The notes beneath the pieces were generated by a model. It made no database searches and had not been told where the DNA came from. It saw nothing but the letters and a program-made list of their open reading frames with translations. A stretch of DNA of 15,177 bases. Source: Candidatus Zixiibacteriota bacterium (GTDB lineage: Bacteria; Zixibacteria; MSB-5A5; CAIYYT01). Both the position numbers and the translations under genes were made by a program. Below, one piece after another: positions 1 through 7,228 of the stretch (position 1 is its first letter; each line of letters opens with the position of its first letter). The DNA lies in NCBI GenBank assembly GCA_963205155.1, contig CAUJJY010000274.1:1-15177 (forward strand), written 5' to 3'.

Positions 1-486
1 GCACATCACCCAGAAGCTAACCGTCCTTTGATACCATTGCGCTTCACTAGAGAAGTACTCCCACGCCCTCCTGTTCTTCTTCAGAAGTCTGACAAATTCC
101 GGCGACAACACCCGCTTCTCCTGCTCATAGGAATAATCGCGCCGCTTGGATGAACTCGCCTTATACGCCTTCTTCCCCGCCGTTTGTACCAGACCCCTAT
201 CCAGCAGTTCGCCATAGCGCTTGATATTCACCCTGCTCCAGTTGCTCGTTGGCTTGCGGGGTGTGAAGCGTATCTTATAGCTCTCACCGTCGATACTCTT
301 GCGCACACCGTCGATCCAGCCGAAACAGAGCGCTTGATCGACCGATTCCTTCCAGGTGATGCTCGGTTTCCCGGAATCGACTTTGTAGAATCCGACCCAC
401 AACTCCATAACCTTGGCATGATTTGTTTTCAGCCATCGCCGAAATTCGCCTAGTGTCTTGAAAAAACGAATAGAGTCCACTGCCAT
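1..486 (-). CDS. YdeI/OmpD-associated-family protein, N-terminal part (runs off the left edge)
   Basis: The reverse strand is open from an ATG at 486 to the window edge, giving 162 codons with no stop, so the C-terminus is missing. The translation carries the family's hallmarks in order: an N-terminal LKTNHAKVMELWVGFYK stretch, ITWKESVDQALCFGWIDG around residues 44-61, then RFTPRKPTSNWSRVN and an RYGELLDRGLVQTAG helix. These match the YdeI/OmpD-associated (bacteriocin-protection-like) family of about 190 residues, whose biochemical role is poorly defined. No signal peptide is seen, so it is probably cytoplasmic. The start lies 9 bp after the stop of the upstream META lipoprotein gene. An AAGGA sits about 13 nt before the ATG, inside the end of that gene, so the two may be co-transcribed and translationally coupled. 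The family call is by recognition of motifs; function is unknown. Confidence 0.8.
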   Translation of the reverse strand, partial: MAVDSIRFFKTLGEFRRWLKTNHAKVMELWVGFYKVDSGKPSITWKESVDQALCFGWIDGVRKSIDGESYKIRFTPRKPTSNWSRVNIKRYGELLDRGLVQTAGKKAYKASSSKRRDYSYEQEKRVLSPEFVRLLKKNRRAWEYFSSEAQWYQRTVSFWVMC

Positions 487-495
487 TGCACCAAT

Positions 496-963
496 CTATT
501 CCTTCGATGCCTTAAACCGCGCAATTACTGACTCCTTGCTCTTCAGGTCGAGTCTGTCGCCGACGATTGCGAAGGTCCATGATTTCACGAGTGTTTCCAA
601 TAGCAACGTTTCGATTTCTTGTCCGCTCGGGCACGCCATCTTTGTCGTTGCGACGTGTGCGAAGATCAGTGTGTCGCCGTCCGCTTGGTAACTTCCGATT
701 AGCCGGTTGCATCCCGTGAATCCGGCTACGCGATTGCTGTCCGCCGTCAGTTGGATGAAAATCGGTTCACCGGCAGTGTCCTGCGTGATCGGTGCTCCGC
801 TTAGTTCTGTCAATAACCACTTCGTATCGAGCAGAGTAGATTGAGTCGCTTGAGTCGCCGCACCCGGCGTCTTTTGATCATCCTTCGGTTCATCTTTTTT
901 CGCACAGCCTGCAAGCCCGATCATTATGGCCAGCGCAGAAATTGAAAGTATGCGAATTGTCAC
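496..963 (-). CDS. META/HslJ-like lipoprotein (copy 1)
   Basis: A 155-aa predicted lipoprotein. I chose GTG at 963 rather than the longer ATG at 996, because GGAGG (complement of 970-974) sits 6 nt upstream and because this start gives a clean signal peptide: TIR, a hydrophobic run, then lipobox LAG-C with the lipidated Cys at residue 20. After a polar linker (21-45) comes a META domain (about 46-155) with TKWLLTEL, GFTGCN (Cys85) and TTKMAC (Cys111). The two cysteines are well placed for a disulfide. META-domain proteins such as E. coli HslJ are envelope lipoproteins, linked there to heat shock and novobiocin tolerance; the activity is unknown. Asp does not follow the lipid Cys (Ala at +2), so by the usual Lol rule it would go to the outer membrane. 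A paralogue lies directly upstream at 1136-1663. Confidence 0.85.
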   Translation of the reverse strand: MTIRILSISALAIMIGLAGCAKKDEPKDDQKTPGAATQATQSTLLDTKWLLTELSGAPITQDTAGEPIFIQLTADSNRVAGFTGCNRLIGSYQADGDTLIFAHVATTKMACPSGQEIETLLLETLVKSWTFAIVGDRLDLKSKESVIARFKASKE

Positions 964-1135
964 TTGTTGCCTCCAATGCCTATTTGGTTTTCTCAAATCC
1001 CTGATATGATCGTTCCTGATGTTATTTTTCGTTCAGGTCCGCTTATAATTGATACAACACCTTGGTCGGCGCGCCCGTCCTGGTCCGCAATCGAGGCGGC
1101 GATCTTCCGGTCTCGGCTCAGTGCCGCTATTTGAT

Positions 1136-1663
1136 TTACTCGATATCGGCGGTGGCCACGAAAACTGCGATTAACTCCGCACCCGTGGACAGCTCCAGCA
1201 TTGAGCCGGTAATGCGATAGTTGGTCACTCGCGACAAGCCCGCGATAACCTCGCCTTCAATGCTCATCATGCCGGCACAGAACATCTTCGTTGCGCCAAT
1301 CTGCCCGAATACCAGTGTCCCATCGTCAATTTGATAACTGCTCATGATCTGATTGCAGCCAGTGTACCCGGTTAGGCGCCGTCCTTCAGGAATCAACTTC
1401 ATGTAAATCGGCCGGTCGCCGAACTCATTGTGGTAGCGTTGCCCGTTCACGCTGGTCAGAAGCCATGTCGTCTCCTCGAGCGGTACATTGCCGTCGTACA
1501 TTTCGGGATATTGCTGCTCGTTGAGATGAGTGACTGAATCAATCTCCGCTTGTCGGTCGTCACTGCCGCTCCCTTGACTTGGCTCTCGGACTGAAGTATA
1601 TGAACAGCCCGCGAGACTCGCGACTGTTGCCGCGATCGCAAAGATCCGAGCGATTAAATTCAT
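1136..1663 (-). CDS. META/HslJ-like lipoprotein (copy 2)
   Basis: A 175-aa predicted lipoprotein. The ATG at 1663 is preferred over the longer reading frame (to 1741) because AAGGAG lies 7 nt upstream and the protein then begins with a signal peptide, MNLIARIF plus a hydrophobic run, ending in lipobox LAG-C (Cys20). A polar linker (21-63) is followed by a META domain with TTWLLTSVNGQ, GYTGCN (Cys103) and GATKMFC (Cys129), the same arrangement as the neighbour at 496-963. The two proteins are clearly paralogues, but their linkers and much of their sequence differ, so the duplication is not recent. A 172-bp gap separates them, in which I see no convincing promoter or terminator. The gene is divergent from the methyltransferase-like gene starting at 1815. 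Confidence 0.85.
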   Translation of the reverse strand: MNLIARIFAIAATVASLAGCSYTSVREPSQGSGSDDRQAEIDSVTHLNEQQYPEMYDGNVPLEETTWLLTSVNGQRYHNEFGDRPIYMKLIPEGRRLTGYTGCNQIMSSYQIDDGTLVFGQIGATKMFCAGMMSIEGEVIAGLSRVTNYRITGSMLELSTGAELIAVFVATADIE

Positions 1664-1814
1664 TGGTTGTCTCCTTAGCTTAGACGATGTACAATGTGGT
1701 CTCTGTTGGCAGTAGACAAGGATATCTTCGATTTTAACCAAGTTCCGGAATTGAAACTCTCACGGTCGACGAGCGTATTTGTAAGCTGTTACCAATTTGT
1801 GAAAGGATTCATCA

Positions 1815-2876
1815 ATGTCTGCAATCGCTAATCCGAGACGCTTTTTCCCGCTTCTCGCGTTCATCGCGCCGATCTTGTTCAGTTCCCTTGGCGTGACAAA
1901 TTCACTGCTCGCGCAGGAGGACACCACCATCACTGCCACCAGGCAGATGCGCAATGACGCCACCGCCATGATGCCATTGGTGAAAAGCGATTTCGCTAAA
2001 CAATTCTTGTCAGCTATGATGGAACTCCCGTCGATTGACGGACAGCGCGTAATCTATCGCAACCGCGAAACGCGCGGAGCAATGACCGAGTCCGAATTCA
2101 TCGCCTCCGGACTTGATACTACATCCGGCTTTGCCAAACGCGAGTACGGTGAGGACTTCTACTATTTCACCGGCTACGGTACTCCGGTCGCAGTGGCGCG
2201 TGCCTATGACTTGCTTGGGCAAGCCGGACTCAAATCTGCCGACGGCATGAAACTGGTTGATTTCGGTTTTGGCTCGATCGGCCAACTGCGCGGTTTGGCG
2301 TCACTTGGAGCAGACGTTACCGGCATCGAGGTTGAAGCCGTCTTCAAAGCCCTCTATTCTGCGCCCACTGACACCGGCACGATAGCACGCTGCAAATCCG
2401 GAGGCAAAGGAAACCCCGGTCATCTGCGCGCCTTCTATGGGTTCTTCCCGACAGACTCGCTCATTAACTCCCAGATCGGAACTGGATACGATGTTTTCTT
2501 TTCGAAGAACACACTCAAGAACGGCTACGTCCATCCCGGGCGTGAGGTCGACCCGAAGATGCTGGTCCATCTTGGCGTCGATGATTCAACTTATGTTAAG
2601 CGTGTTTACGATTTGCTCAAGCCGGGCGGCTACTTTTTGATCTACAACTTGCACCCGAAATACACCGGCCCCGATGTCGAGAAATACATCCCCTGGTCCG
2701 ACGGCCGCTCCCCTTTCAAGAAAGAGCTTTTCGAACAAATCGGATTTAATGTACTGGCGTTTGATGTCGTTGACACGCCTGCCGCACATGAAATGGCCAA
2801 AGCCTTCGGTTGGGACAAGGATATGGACTTGGCGAATGATCTGTTTGCGATGTATACGTTAGTGCAGAAGAAGTAA
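1815..2876 (+). CDS. Predicted exported class I methyltransferase-fold protein
   Basis: A 353-aa protein whose ATG is preceded by AAAGGA at 7 nt. Residues 1-33 look like a Sec signal peptide: Arg8-Arg9, a hydrophobic stretch from Phe10 to Val27, and a likely cut at LLA-QE (after Ala33). The mature part has a Rossmann methyltransferase signature: KLVDFGFGSIGQ (148-157, motif I with a G-x-G-x-x-G-like loop), acidic Glu172 at the end of the next strand (GADVTGIEVE), and a later LLKPGGYFLIYNL strand typical of these folds. Between them lies FFSKNTLKNGYVHPG, which I do not recognise. The substrate cannot be predicted. Export is odd because S-adenosylmethionine is cytoplasmic: the protein may be a degenerate enzyme or bind another ligand, or the N-terminus may act as a membrane anchor. 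It ends 24 bp from the convergent kinase gene. Confidence 0.75.
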   Translation: MSAIANPRRFFPLLAFIAPILFSSLGVTNSLLAQEDTTITATRQMRNDATAMMPLVKSDFAKQFLSAMMELPSIDGQRVIYRNRETRGAMTESEFIASGLDTTSGFAKREYGEDFYYFTGYGTPVAVARAYDLLGQAGLKSADGMKLVDFGFGSIGQLRGLASLGADVTGIEVEAVFKALYSAPTDTGTIARCKSGGKGNPGHLRAFYGFFPTDSLINSQIGTGYDVFFSKNTLKNGYVHPGREVDPKMLVHLGVDDSTYVKRVYDLLKPGGYFLIYNLHPKYTGPDVEKYIPWSDGRSPFKKELFEQIGFNVLAFDVVDTPAAHEMAKAFGWDKDMDLANDLFAMYTLVQKK

Positions 2877-2900
2877 AGTCACGATCTAGCAGTAAGACAG

Positions 2901-5186
2901 CTATACAGTATTGTCTTCCGTCTTGCGCTTGACAGTCTCAAGGATCTTTTGGAATCTCGGAAGCCCTCGCAGTGGTTCAAAGAATGGATCATTCGTTTCG
3001 AGAAAACGAAAGTTCCAGAAGCCTCTGCTTACGGCTTGCTCAAGAGTTGCCAACGCGCGATCAATCTGACCCGCAAGAGCTAAGGCTTCTGCCAGATGCA
3101 GCGAGAACTGCGGATCGCGCAAGGCCGTGCGTTCGAGGTCGTCGGTGACGAGCGCCAGTGCCTCCTCGCGTCGCCCACAGCTAGCCAGAACCAGGGTCTT
3201 GGTCAGGCGCGCCGCAAATCCCACCAATTCTACTCCCAACATTGCCCGCTCTGCACTGGTGGTATCGCCGACATAAAGGTAAGAGGCCGCCACCCAGGTG
3301 CGCCGGATCAGGCGATCAGGTTCGGCCTCAAGCATCCGGAGTCGCAGTTCGAGGTGTTCCTGGAATTGGCCATTAAGAAGCAATATCCAGGACTTCACCG
3401 CATCAGCCTTCTGAGTTAGCGGGTCGATCGATCGCAATTGAACCTCAAGGGCGCGAGCTTCGTCCATGCGTCCGATCATCGCCGAGTCAAACGCCAATTC
3501 AAAGAGCGCGTCACTATCAGCGGGATTGAACTTAAGCGCCTGCCGCTGGCATTCGAGCGCCTTAAGCACCGATCCCTCGAAGTAGCTGGCGATCAAACCC
3601 CGAATGTGATGAGCTTCCGAAGATGTCGGCGCCAGTTCGAGCGCCTTGTTCGCAAACATACGCGCTTTTTCAATCCACTCGTCCTGCCGTGCGCCAATAT
3701 TGACTAACTGTGCATAAACCCACGCCAACGCCGCATAAAGGAGCGCATTCTCGCCGATTATCTCGAGTCCGGCATTCAGATACGACTCGGCGCGCGTGAG
3801 AGCCGTTTCATTCCACGTGTGAATATCCTGCCGCGCGCGCAGATAGTATTCATAGGCGCGGACATCGACAATGGCATGCGCCGCCAATTGCTCTTTCTCG
3901 CTGCCGCTCAATTCGACTTTGAGCGCGTCGACAATCGCGCGCGACACCCTTTCCTGCATTGCAAAGATGTCATCAAGCGTACCTGAATATTTATCTGCCC
4001 AGATTTGACTGTCGGAGGCTGCTTCGACCAGTTGCGCGGTGATCCGAACGCTATTCCCTGCCTTTCGGACACTACCGGTTAGGATGTAACGGACACCCAA
4101 CTCAACTCCGATTGTCCGTGCGCTCTTCTGGGTGGCCTTAAGCATATTGGATGATGAACGCGAAATCACTCGCAGTCTCCCAATAGAAGCAAGATCGGTG
4201 ATAATCTCTTCGGTCAGCCCATCACTAAAATACTCGTTCTCCGGATCGGCGCTCAAATTGGCAAACGGCACGACCACAAGGGTCTTGTCGGTGTTGACCC
4301 GGGCAGCGTTGGCGCCGCTTGATTGCGAATCATGCAGCAATTTCTTGAGATCGGCGATGATGTCCTCACACGATTGGTAGCGCACCTCCAGGTCTTTCTC
4401 CAGCGCCTTCATCACCACTCTCTGAAGTGGTTCGGGAACGTCGGACCTTGTCGTGCTAATCGGTTCCGGACTCGAATCCATGATTGCCCGCAGCGTCGCC
4501 CCTTCATTATTGCCCTTGAACGGGTTCTTGCCGGTCAACATCTCATAAAGCAGAATTCCAAAGCTGAAGAGGTCGGAGCGGCGATCGAGATTGCGTCCGG
4601 ACACTTGCTCGGGCGACATGTACGCTATTGTGCCGAGTGCAGTGCCCGCCTTGGTCAGTTCATCGCTTCCCGCAAGTGCGGCAAGACCGAAATCGAGAAT
4701 TCGGACGCGACCCGATTCGTCGACGATGATATTGCTCGGCTTGATATCGCGATGAACAATGCCATTGCGGTGTGCCTCTGTAAGTCCCTGGCAGATTTGC
4801 AGTGCCAGACCCAGAATTTCGTAGATCGATCGGAAGGTGGTAACGCCGCTGACCTGCAAAGTCTGCCCGGAAACATACTCCATGACCAGATACGGAGTGC
4901 CGCCCGCATCACCAACATCGTGCACCGTTACAATGTTTGGGTGATTCAATCGTGCTACCGCCTTTGCTTCACGATAAAATCGCTGAAGCAATTCCTCACT
5001 CGCAATCAAGTGTGCCGGCAGGAATTTGAGCGCTACTTGGCGTTCAAGTTTTGTGTCCTCGGCAAGGAACACTTCACCCATGCCGCCGGCGCCGATTTTC
5101 TCGACGATGCGATAGTGATTGACCATGCCGCCCGGTGCAAGTGCGCCGACATTGACTCTGGTTTTGTCGGGAAATTCTTCGCTCAA
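2901..5186 (-). CDS. Ser/Thr protein kinase with TolB-like and TPR domains
   Basis: A 761-aa multidomain signalling protein. Residues about 25-285 are a Hanks-type kinase with every key element: Gly loop GAGGMG (32-37), Lys54 (VALK), Glu73, HRD 145-147 with Lys149 and Asn152, DFG 165-167 and SPE 191-193. It should be active and of the RD type. Residues about 300-425 form the TolB/FlgO-like module often fused to such kinases and to cyclases (VVVPFANLSADPENEYFSDG, then YILTGSVRK and IWADKYSG). From about 440 to the end are TPR-type helical repeats, closing with the family's FWNFRFLETNDPFFEPLRG signature. No transmembrane helix is visible, so it is probably cytoplasmic. The start is TTG at 5186, supported by GGTGATC, a match to the Shine-Dalgarno extension, 5 nt upstream; ATG at 5126 is the alternative but has no good ribosome site. 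It stands alone, with no obvious target nearby. Confidence 0.9.
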   Translation of the reverse strand: MSEEFPDKTRVNVGALAPGGMVNHYRIVEKIGAGGMGEVFLAEDTKLERQVALKFLPAHLIASEELLQRFYREAKAVARLNHPNIVTVHDVGDAGGTPYLVMEYVSGQTLQVSGVTTFRSIYEILGLALQICQGLTEAHRNGIVHRDIKPSNIIVDESGRVRILDFGLAALAGSDELTKAGTALGTIAYMSPEQVSGRNLDRRSDLFSFGILLYEMLTGKNPFKGNNEGATLRAIMDSSPEPISTTRSDVPEPLQRVVMKALEKDLEVRYQSCEDIIADLKKLLHDSQSSGANAARVNTDKTLVVVPFANLSADPENEYFSDGLTEEIITDLASIGRLRVISRSSSNMLKATQKSARTIGVELGVRYILTGSVRKAGNSVRITAQLVEAASDSQIWADKYSGTLDDIFAMQERVSRAIVDALKVELSGSEKEQLAAHAIVDVRAYEYYLRARQDIHTWNETALTRAESYLNAGLEIIGENALLYAALAWVYAQLVNIGARQDEWIEKARMFANKALELAPTSSEAHHIRGLIASYFEGSVLKALECQRQALKFNPADSDALFELAFDSAMIGRMDEARALEVQLRSIDPLTQKADAVKSWILLLNGQFQEHLELRLRMLEAEPDRLIRRTWVAASYLYVGDTTSAERAMLGVELVGFAARLTKTLVLASCGRREEALALVTDDLERTALRDPQFSLHLAEALALAGQIDRALATLEQAVSRGFWNFRFLETNDPFFEPLRGLPRFQKILETVKRKTEDNTV

Positions 5187-5360
5187 ACTTCGATCACCAA
5201 CAATTACGATTTTGCAGGGTTCCTAACTCTACGAACACCACTATGATAGCAGTCTGTCGTCACATCGGCAATATAATTGAAGGGATTGTGCCGGCTGCCG
5301 CCCGATCCACCGGTCAATCAATTGTGGAGCGCGCAAGTCCGCTATATGAATTCGCAGGCC

Positions 5361-5398
5361 AAAATAGAAAGGTCGGATTCCTTATCGGGAATCCGACC
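5361..5398 (-). terminator. Rho-independent terminator of the beta-barrel gene
   Basis: A perfect 11-bp inverted repeat (5371-5381 with 5388-5398, GGTCGGATTCC arms, 6-nt loop) is followed on the minus strand by TTTCTATTTT. It lies 38 bp past the stop codon of the gene at 5437-5997 and has the right polarity. Confidence 0.85.
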
Positions 5399-5436
5399 CC
5401 GGATGTCGAATGCGTCGACTACCTCCAACCCTTTCG

Positions 5437-5997
5437 CTAGAGCTGGAACAGCAGTCCGAGATTGATTGAATAGAAGTCCGAATCGGCGCCCTCCAGCACG
5501 GCATCCGGCAGTTCCTTGAATTTATAATCAAGAAACACGTAACGCACGTCGCCGAAGATTCTGACACTTGGTGATGCCGGTATTTCTAAACCGGCAACCA
5601 GATGCCATCCGAACTCCTGCGAAGTTTCGTCATCGATCCCGACATCATTATAGGTGTCGGAATAGTCGAACGTCGTGTTGTACCAGCCCGCTCCAACTCC
5701 GCCATAGATAATTGGCAGAGGATAAAGCAAACCAGTCGCCGTAATCGGCCAATCCCGGACCGTCAACGCATTCGATCCGAATTTCGCCTGCCGGTAGCCG
5801 ACATCGCCTTCGACGGCGAGAATCGGCGCCAGCTTCAGGCGCAGCGTCGCACCTGCCAGGTAGTTCGCGTCTTCGGCGTCCTGGACTTTTTGAATTCCGA
5901 GATGCGGTCCAAAATGGGCGCTCGATTGACCGTGCGCCGCAAGCGGCAATAAGACCATTAAAGCCGCCATAATTGTCAAATTGATTTTCGAAGTCAT
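5437..5997 (-). CDS. Small outer-membrane beta-barrel protein
   Basis: A 186-aa protein with AGGAG 6 nt before its ATG. Residues 1-23 form a signal peptide (Lys4, a hydrophobic run through LMVLLPLA, cut after AHG). The mature part is built of alternating amphipathic strands (ATLRLKLAPILAVEGDVGYRQ, YGGVGAGWYNTTFDYS, EFGWHLVAGLEI, VRIFGDVRYVFLDYKF) and finishes in a final strand ending FQL, as in OmpA/OmpW-size eight-stranded barrels of the outer-membrane beta-barrel (porin-like) superfamily. I see no ligand or channel signature, so the role is open. It is a single-gene unit: a strong terminator follows. A perfect 6-bp hairpin (GCGAGT at 6027-6032 with ACTCGC at 6037-6042) lies in its upstream region and may sit in the leader. 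Confidence 0.8.
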   Translation of the reverse strand: MTSKINLTIMAALMVLLPLAAHGQSSAHFGPHLGIQKVQDAEDANYLAGATLRLKLAPILAVEGDVGYRQAKFGSNALTVRDWPITATGLLYPLPIIYGGVGAGWYNTTFDYSDTYNDVGIDDETSQEFGWHLVAGLEIPASPSVRIFGDVRYVFLDYKFKELPDAVLEGADSDFYSINLGLLFQL

Positions 5998-6331
5998 GCT
6001 CGTCTCCTATGGTTACGAGTGAGTCTGCGAGTATTGACTCGCAACAGAGTACATCCCAGTTGTGTTTGACTATGTACTGCTCGGACCTGCAGAGTGGACC
6101 ACTGGCAAATCCGTCGTCGGACGATACAGATAAAGGGGCGTGTCAGCTTGGTTGATATGGTCAGCGGCGTTTCGTATGCGTCGTGAAATGTATGACTGTT
6201 TGTTTAACAATCGAAGGTTGCAAAAGGTTTGATCAAAATGCAGAAAAATTCAGGATGATTCTTATTATGGGTCTATGTTGCTCACAGTCAGTGTGTTGGA
6301 TAAGTTGTTTTTCGAAGCGCAGTTTTTTCGT
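5998..6331. other. Intergenic region, no gene seen
   Basis: I find no credible coding frame here; a 65-codon frame at 6233-6430 on the minus strand has no ribosome site and runs through repeat copies. The only structures seen are the short hairpin at 6027-6042 next to the barrel gene and, from 6332 on, the first palindromic repeat of the RAYT island. Confidence 0.5.
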
Positions 6332-6384
6332 CGCGTAGGAGCGCTTGTTCGCAGATCCCGCGCTTCTTTGTATGGCAATGCGCC
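6332..6384 (+). repeat. REP-like palindrome, interrupted copy (Z)
   Basis: The left half CGCGTAGGAGCGC (6332-6344) and the right half ATGGCAATGCGCC (6372-6384) correspond to the two halves of the island's 27-nt repeat (one G-to-A change in the left half). They are separated by 27 extra bases that begin and end near a GCGCTT direct repeat. Confidence 0.65.
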
Positions 6385-6410
6385 TGTCAATGACCTTTCT
6401 ACTCTCGACT

Positions 6411-6437
6411 CGCGTAGGGGCGCATGGCAATGCGCCC
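6411..6437 (+). repeat. REP-like palindrome, full copy (A)
   Basis: A 27-nt unit: CGCGTAG, then G, then the 20-nt-or-less palindrome GGGCGCAT-GGCA-ATGCGCCC (8-bp stem, 4-nt loop, 6418-6437). It is identical to copies B and C and ends 4 bp before the stop codon of the RAYT gene. Confidence 0.9.
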
Positions 6438-6441
6438 GGCT

Positions 6442-6990
6442 TCAGACAGCGTAATATTCATCCAATTCCCACTTCAGTGGATTGTTCCTGATGTACTCCC
6501 GCTTTTCCGCAAGATCAGCCTCGTTGCGAATGATGTGCTCATAGTAGTTACGTTGCCAGACGACAAAATTCGGATCGCTGGTTATCCAGCGAGCGGCTCG
6601 GGTTACCGAGCCTTTGAAACCAGAAACAAAACTACCAATGCTTCTTGGTTGGCGGACACAGGGCGCATTGCCATGCGCCCCTACGCGGGTTGAGAAAGTA
6701 CTTATCGGTCTTTGTTCGACTTTCTGAATGAACACGATTGCGTGGAAGTGGTTGGGCATGATTACGAATTCATCGCATACGATTTCAGGACGCAATCCAG
6801 GGACTATGAACCACTCGTCACTTAGAACTTGCCCGATTCGGGTTAGCGCAACGAATCCATCAACAACTTGTCCAAAAATTGTGCGGCGATTCTCTGTACA
6901 AATCGTTATGAAGTAAGCCCCTTCACTTGAATAGTCAAAATGTGAAAGCCGAATGGATCGCCTTCCCCGATTCTCAAATTCTTCAATCAT
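6442..6990 (-). CDS. REP-associated tyrosine transposase (RAYT, Y1/HUH family)
   Basis: A 182-aa protein of the Y1 transposase (IS200-like/RAYT) family, single-strand DNA endonucleases that act on REP hairpins. Visible motifs, in order: an N-terminal basic segment with YFITICTENR (26-35), the metal-binding HUH motif FVIMPNHFHAI (His81, His83), and WQRNYYEHIIRNE with the likely catalytic Tyr150, then EYIRNNPLKW. The length is normal for a RAYT and the frame is intact. The start at 6990 has GGTGAT about 7 nt upstream. The gene is flanked by identical palindromes in direct orientation (6411-6437 and 7022-7048). A third identical copy lies inside the gene in the coding sense as codons 102-110, RVGAHGNAP, between the HUH motif and the catalytic tyrosine. 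RAYTs are usually single-copy, vertically inherited and not associated with active transposition; whether this one is active cannot be read from sequence. Confidence 0.92.
   Translation of the reverse strand: MIEEFENRGRRSIRLSHFDYSSEGAYFITICTENRRTIFGQVVDGFVALTRIGQVLSDEWFIVPGLRPEIVCDEFVIMPNHFHAIVFIQKVEQRPISTFSTRVGAHGNAPCVRQPRSIGSFVSGFKGSVTRAARWITSDPNFVVWQRNYYEHIIRNEADLAEKREYIRNNPLKWELDEYYAV
6661..6687 (-). repeat. REP-like palindrome inside the RAYT gene (copy B)
   Basis: It is the exact reverse complement of copies A and C over 27 nt. In the RAYT frame it supplies exactly nine codons (R102 to P110), so the insertion keeps the frame and adds no stop. Confidence 0.92.
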
Positions 6991-7021
6991 CGCTCAAATC
7001 ACCATCGGAACGCAAAATTCT

Positions 7022-7048
7022 CGCGTAGGGGCGCATGGCAATGCGCCC
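7022..7048 (+). repeat. REP-like palindrome, full copy (C)
   Basis: It is identical to copy A over 27 nt, with the 8-bp stem GGGCGCAT/ATGCGCCC. It starts 31 bp upstream of the RAYT start codon, so A and C bracket the gene as direct repeats. Confidence 0.9.
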
Positions 7049-7095
7049 CAATGAACCTCTTCCCATACGACCGTGCATCGCGAATGTTCACATCT

Positions 7096-7105
7096 GCGTA
7101 GGGGC
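7096..7105 (+). repeat. REP-like palindrome, truncated copy (D)
   Basis: Only the left end GCGTAGGGGC is present. The following bases (ACGGATCG) do not complete the palindrome. It is short, and is called because of its position among full copies. Confidence 0.45.
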
Positions 7106-7174
7106 ACGGATCGACTTCCCGGATTCATTGCCTCACCAATCATCGCGAAAAATCTTTTTGGTACTCAATAGTCC

Positions 7175-7222
7175 CGCGTAGGGGCGCATGGTCGCGGATG
7201 CCGCTTTGCGCGGCATGCGCCC
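7175..7222 (+). repeat. REP-like palindrome, enlarged copy (E)
   Basis: The left arm GGGCGCATG (7182-7190) and right arm CATGCGCCC (7214-7222) pair over 9 bp, but the loop is 23 nt instead of the short canonical one. Inside it, ATGCCGC (7198-7204) can pair with GCGGCAT (7210-7216), which overlaps the outer arm, so two alternative stems compete. It ends 6 bp past the stop of the gene at 7229-7540 and could also help end that transcript. Confidence 0.8.
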
Positions 7223-7228
7223 ACGGTG

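Noticed and set aside
4323..5246. A 307-codon plus-strand frame opposite the kinase domain
   Set aside because: It is the antisense shadow of a kinase whose every catalytic motif is intact; long antisense frames are expected from this codon use.
6332..7222. A CRISPR array in the repeat-rich region
   Set aside because: The repeats are palindromic, irregularly spaced, in both orientations, and one lies in a transposase gene; no regular spacers or cas genes are present.
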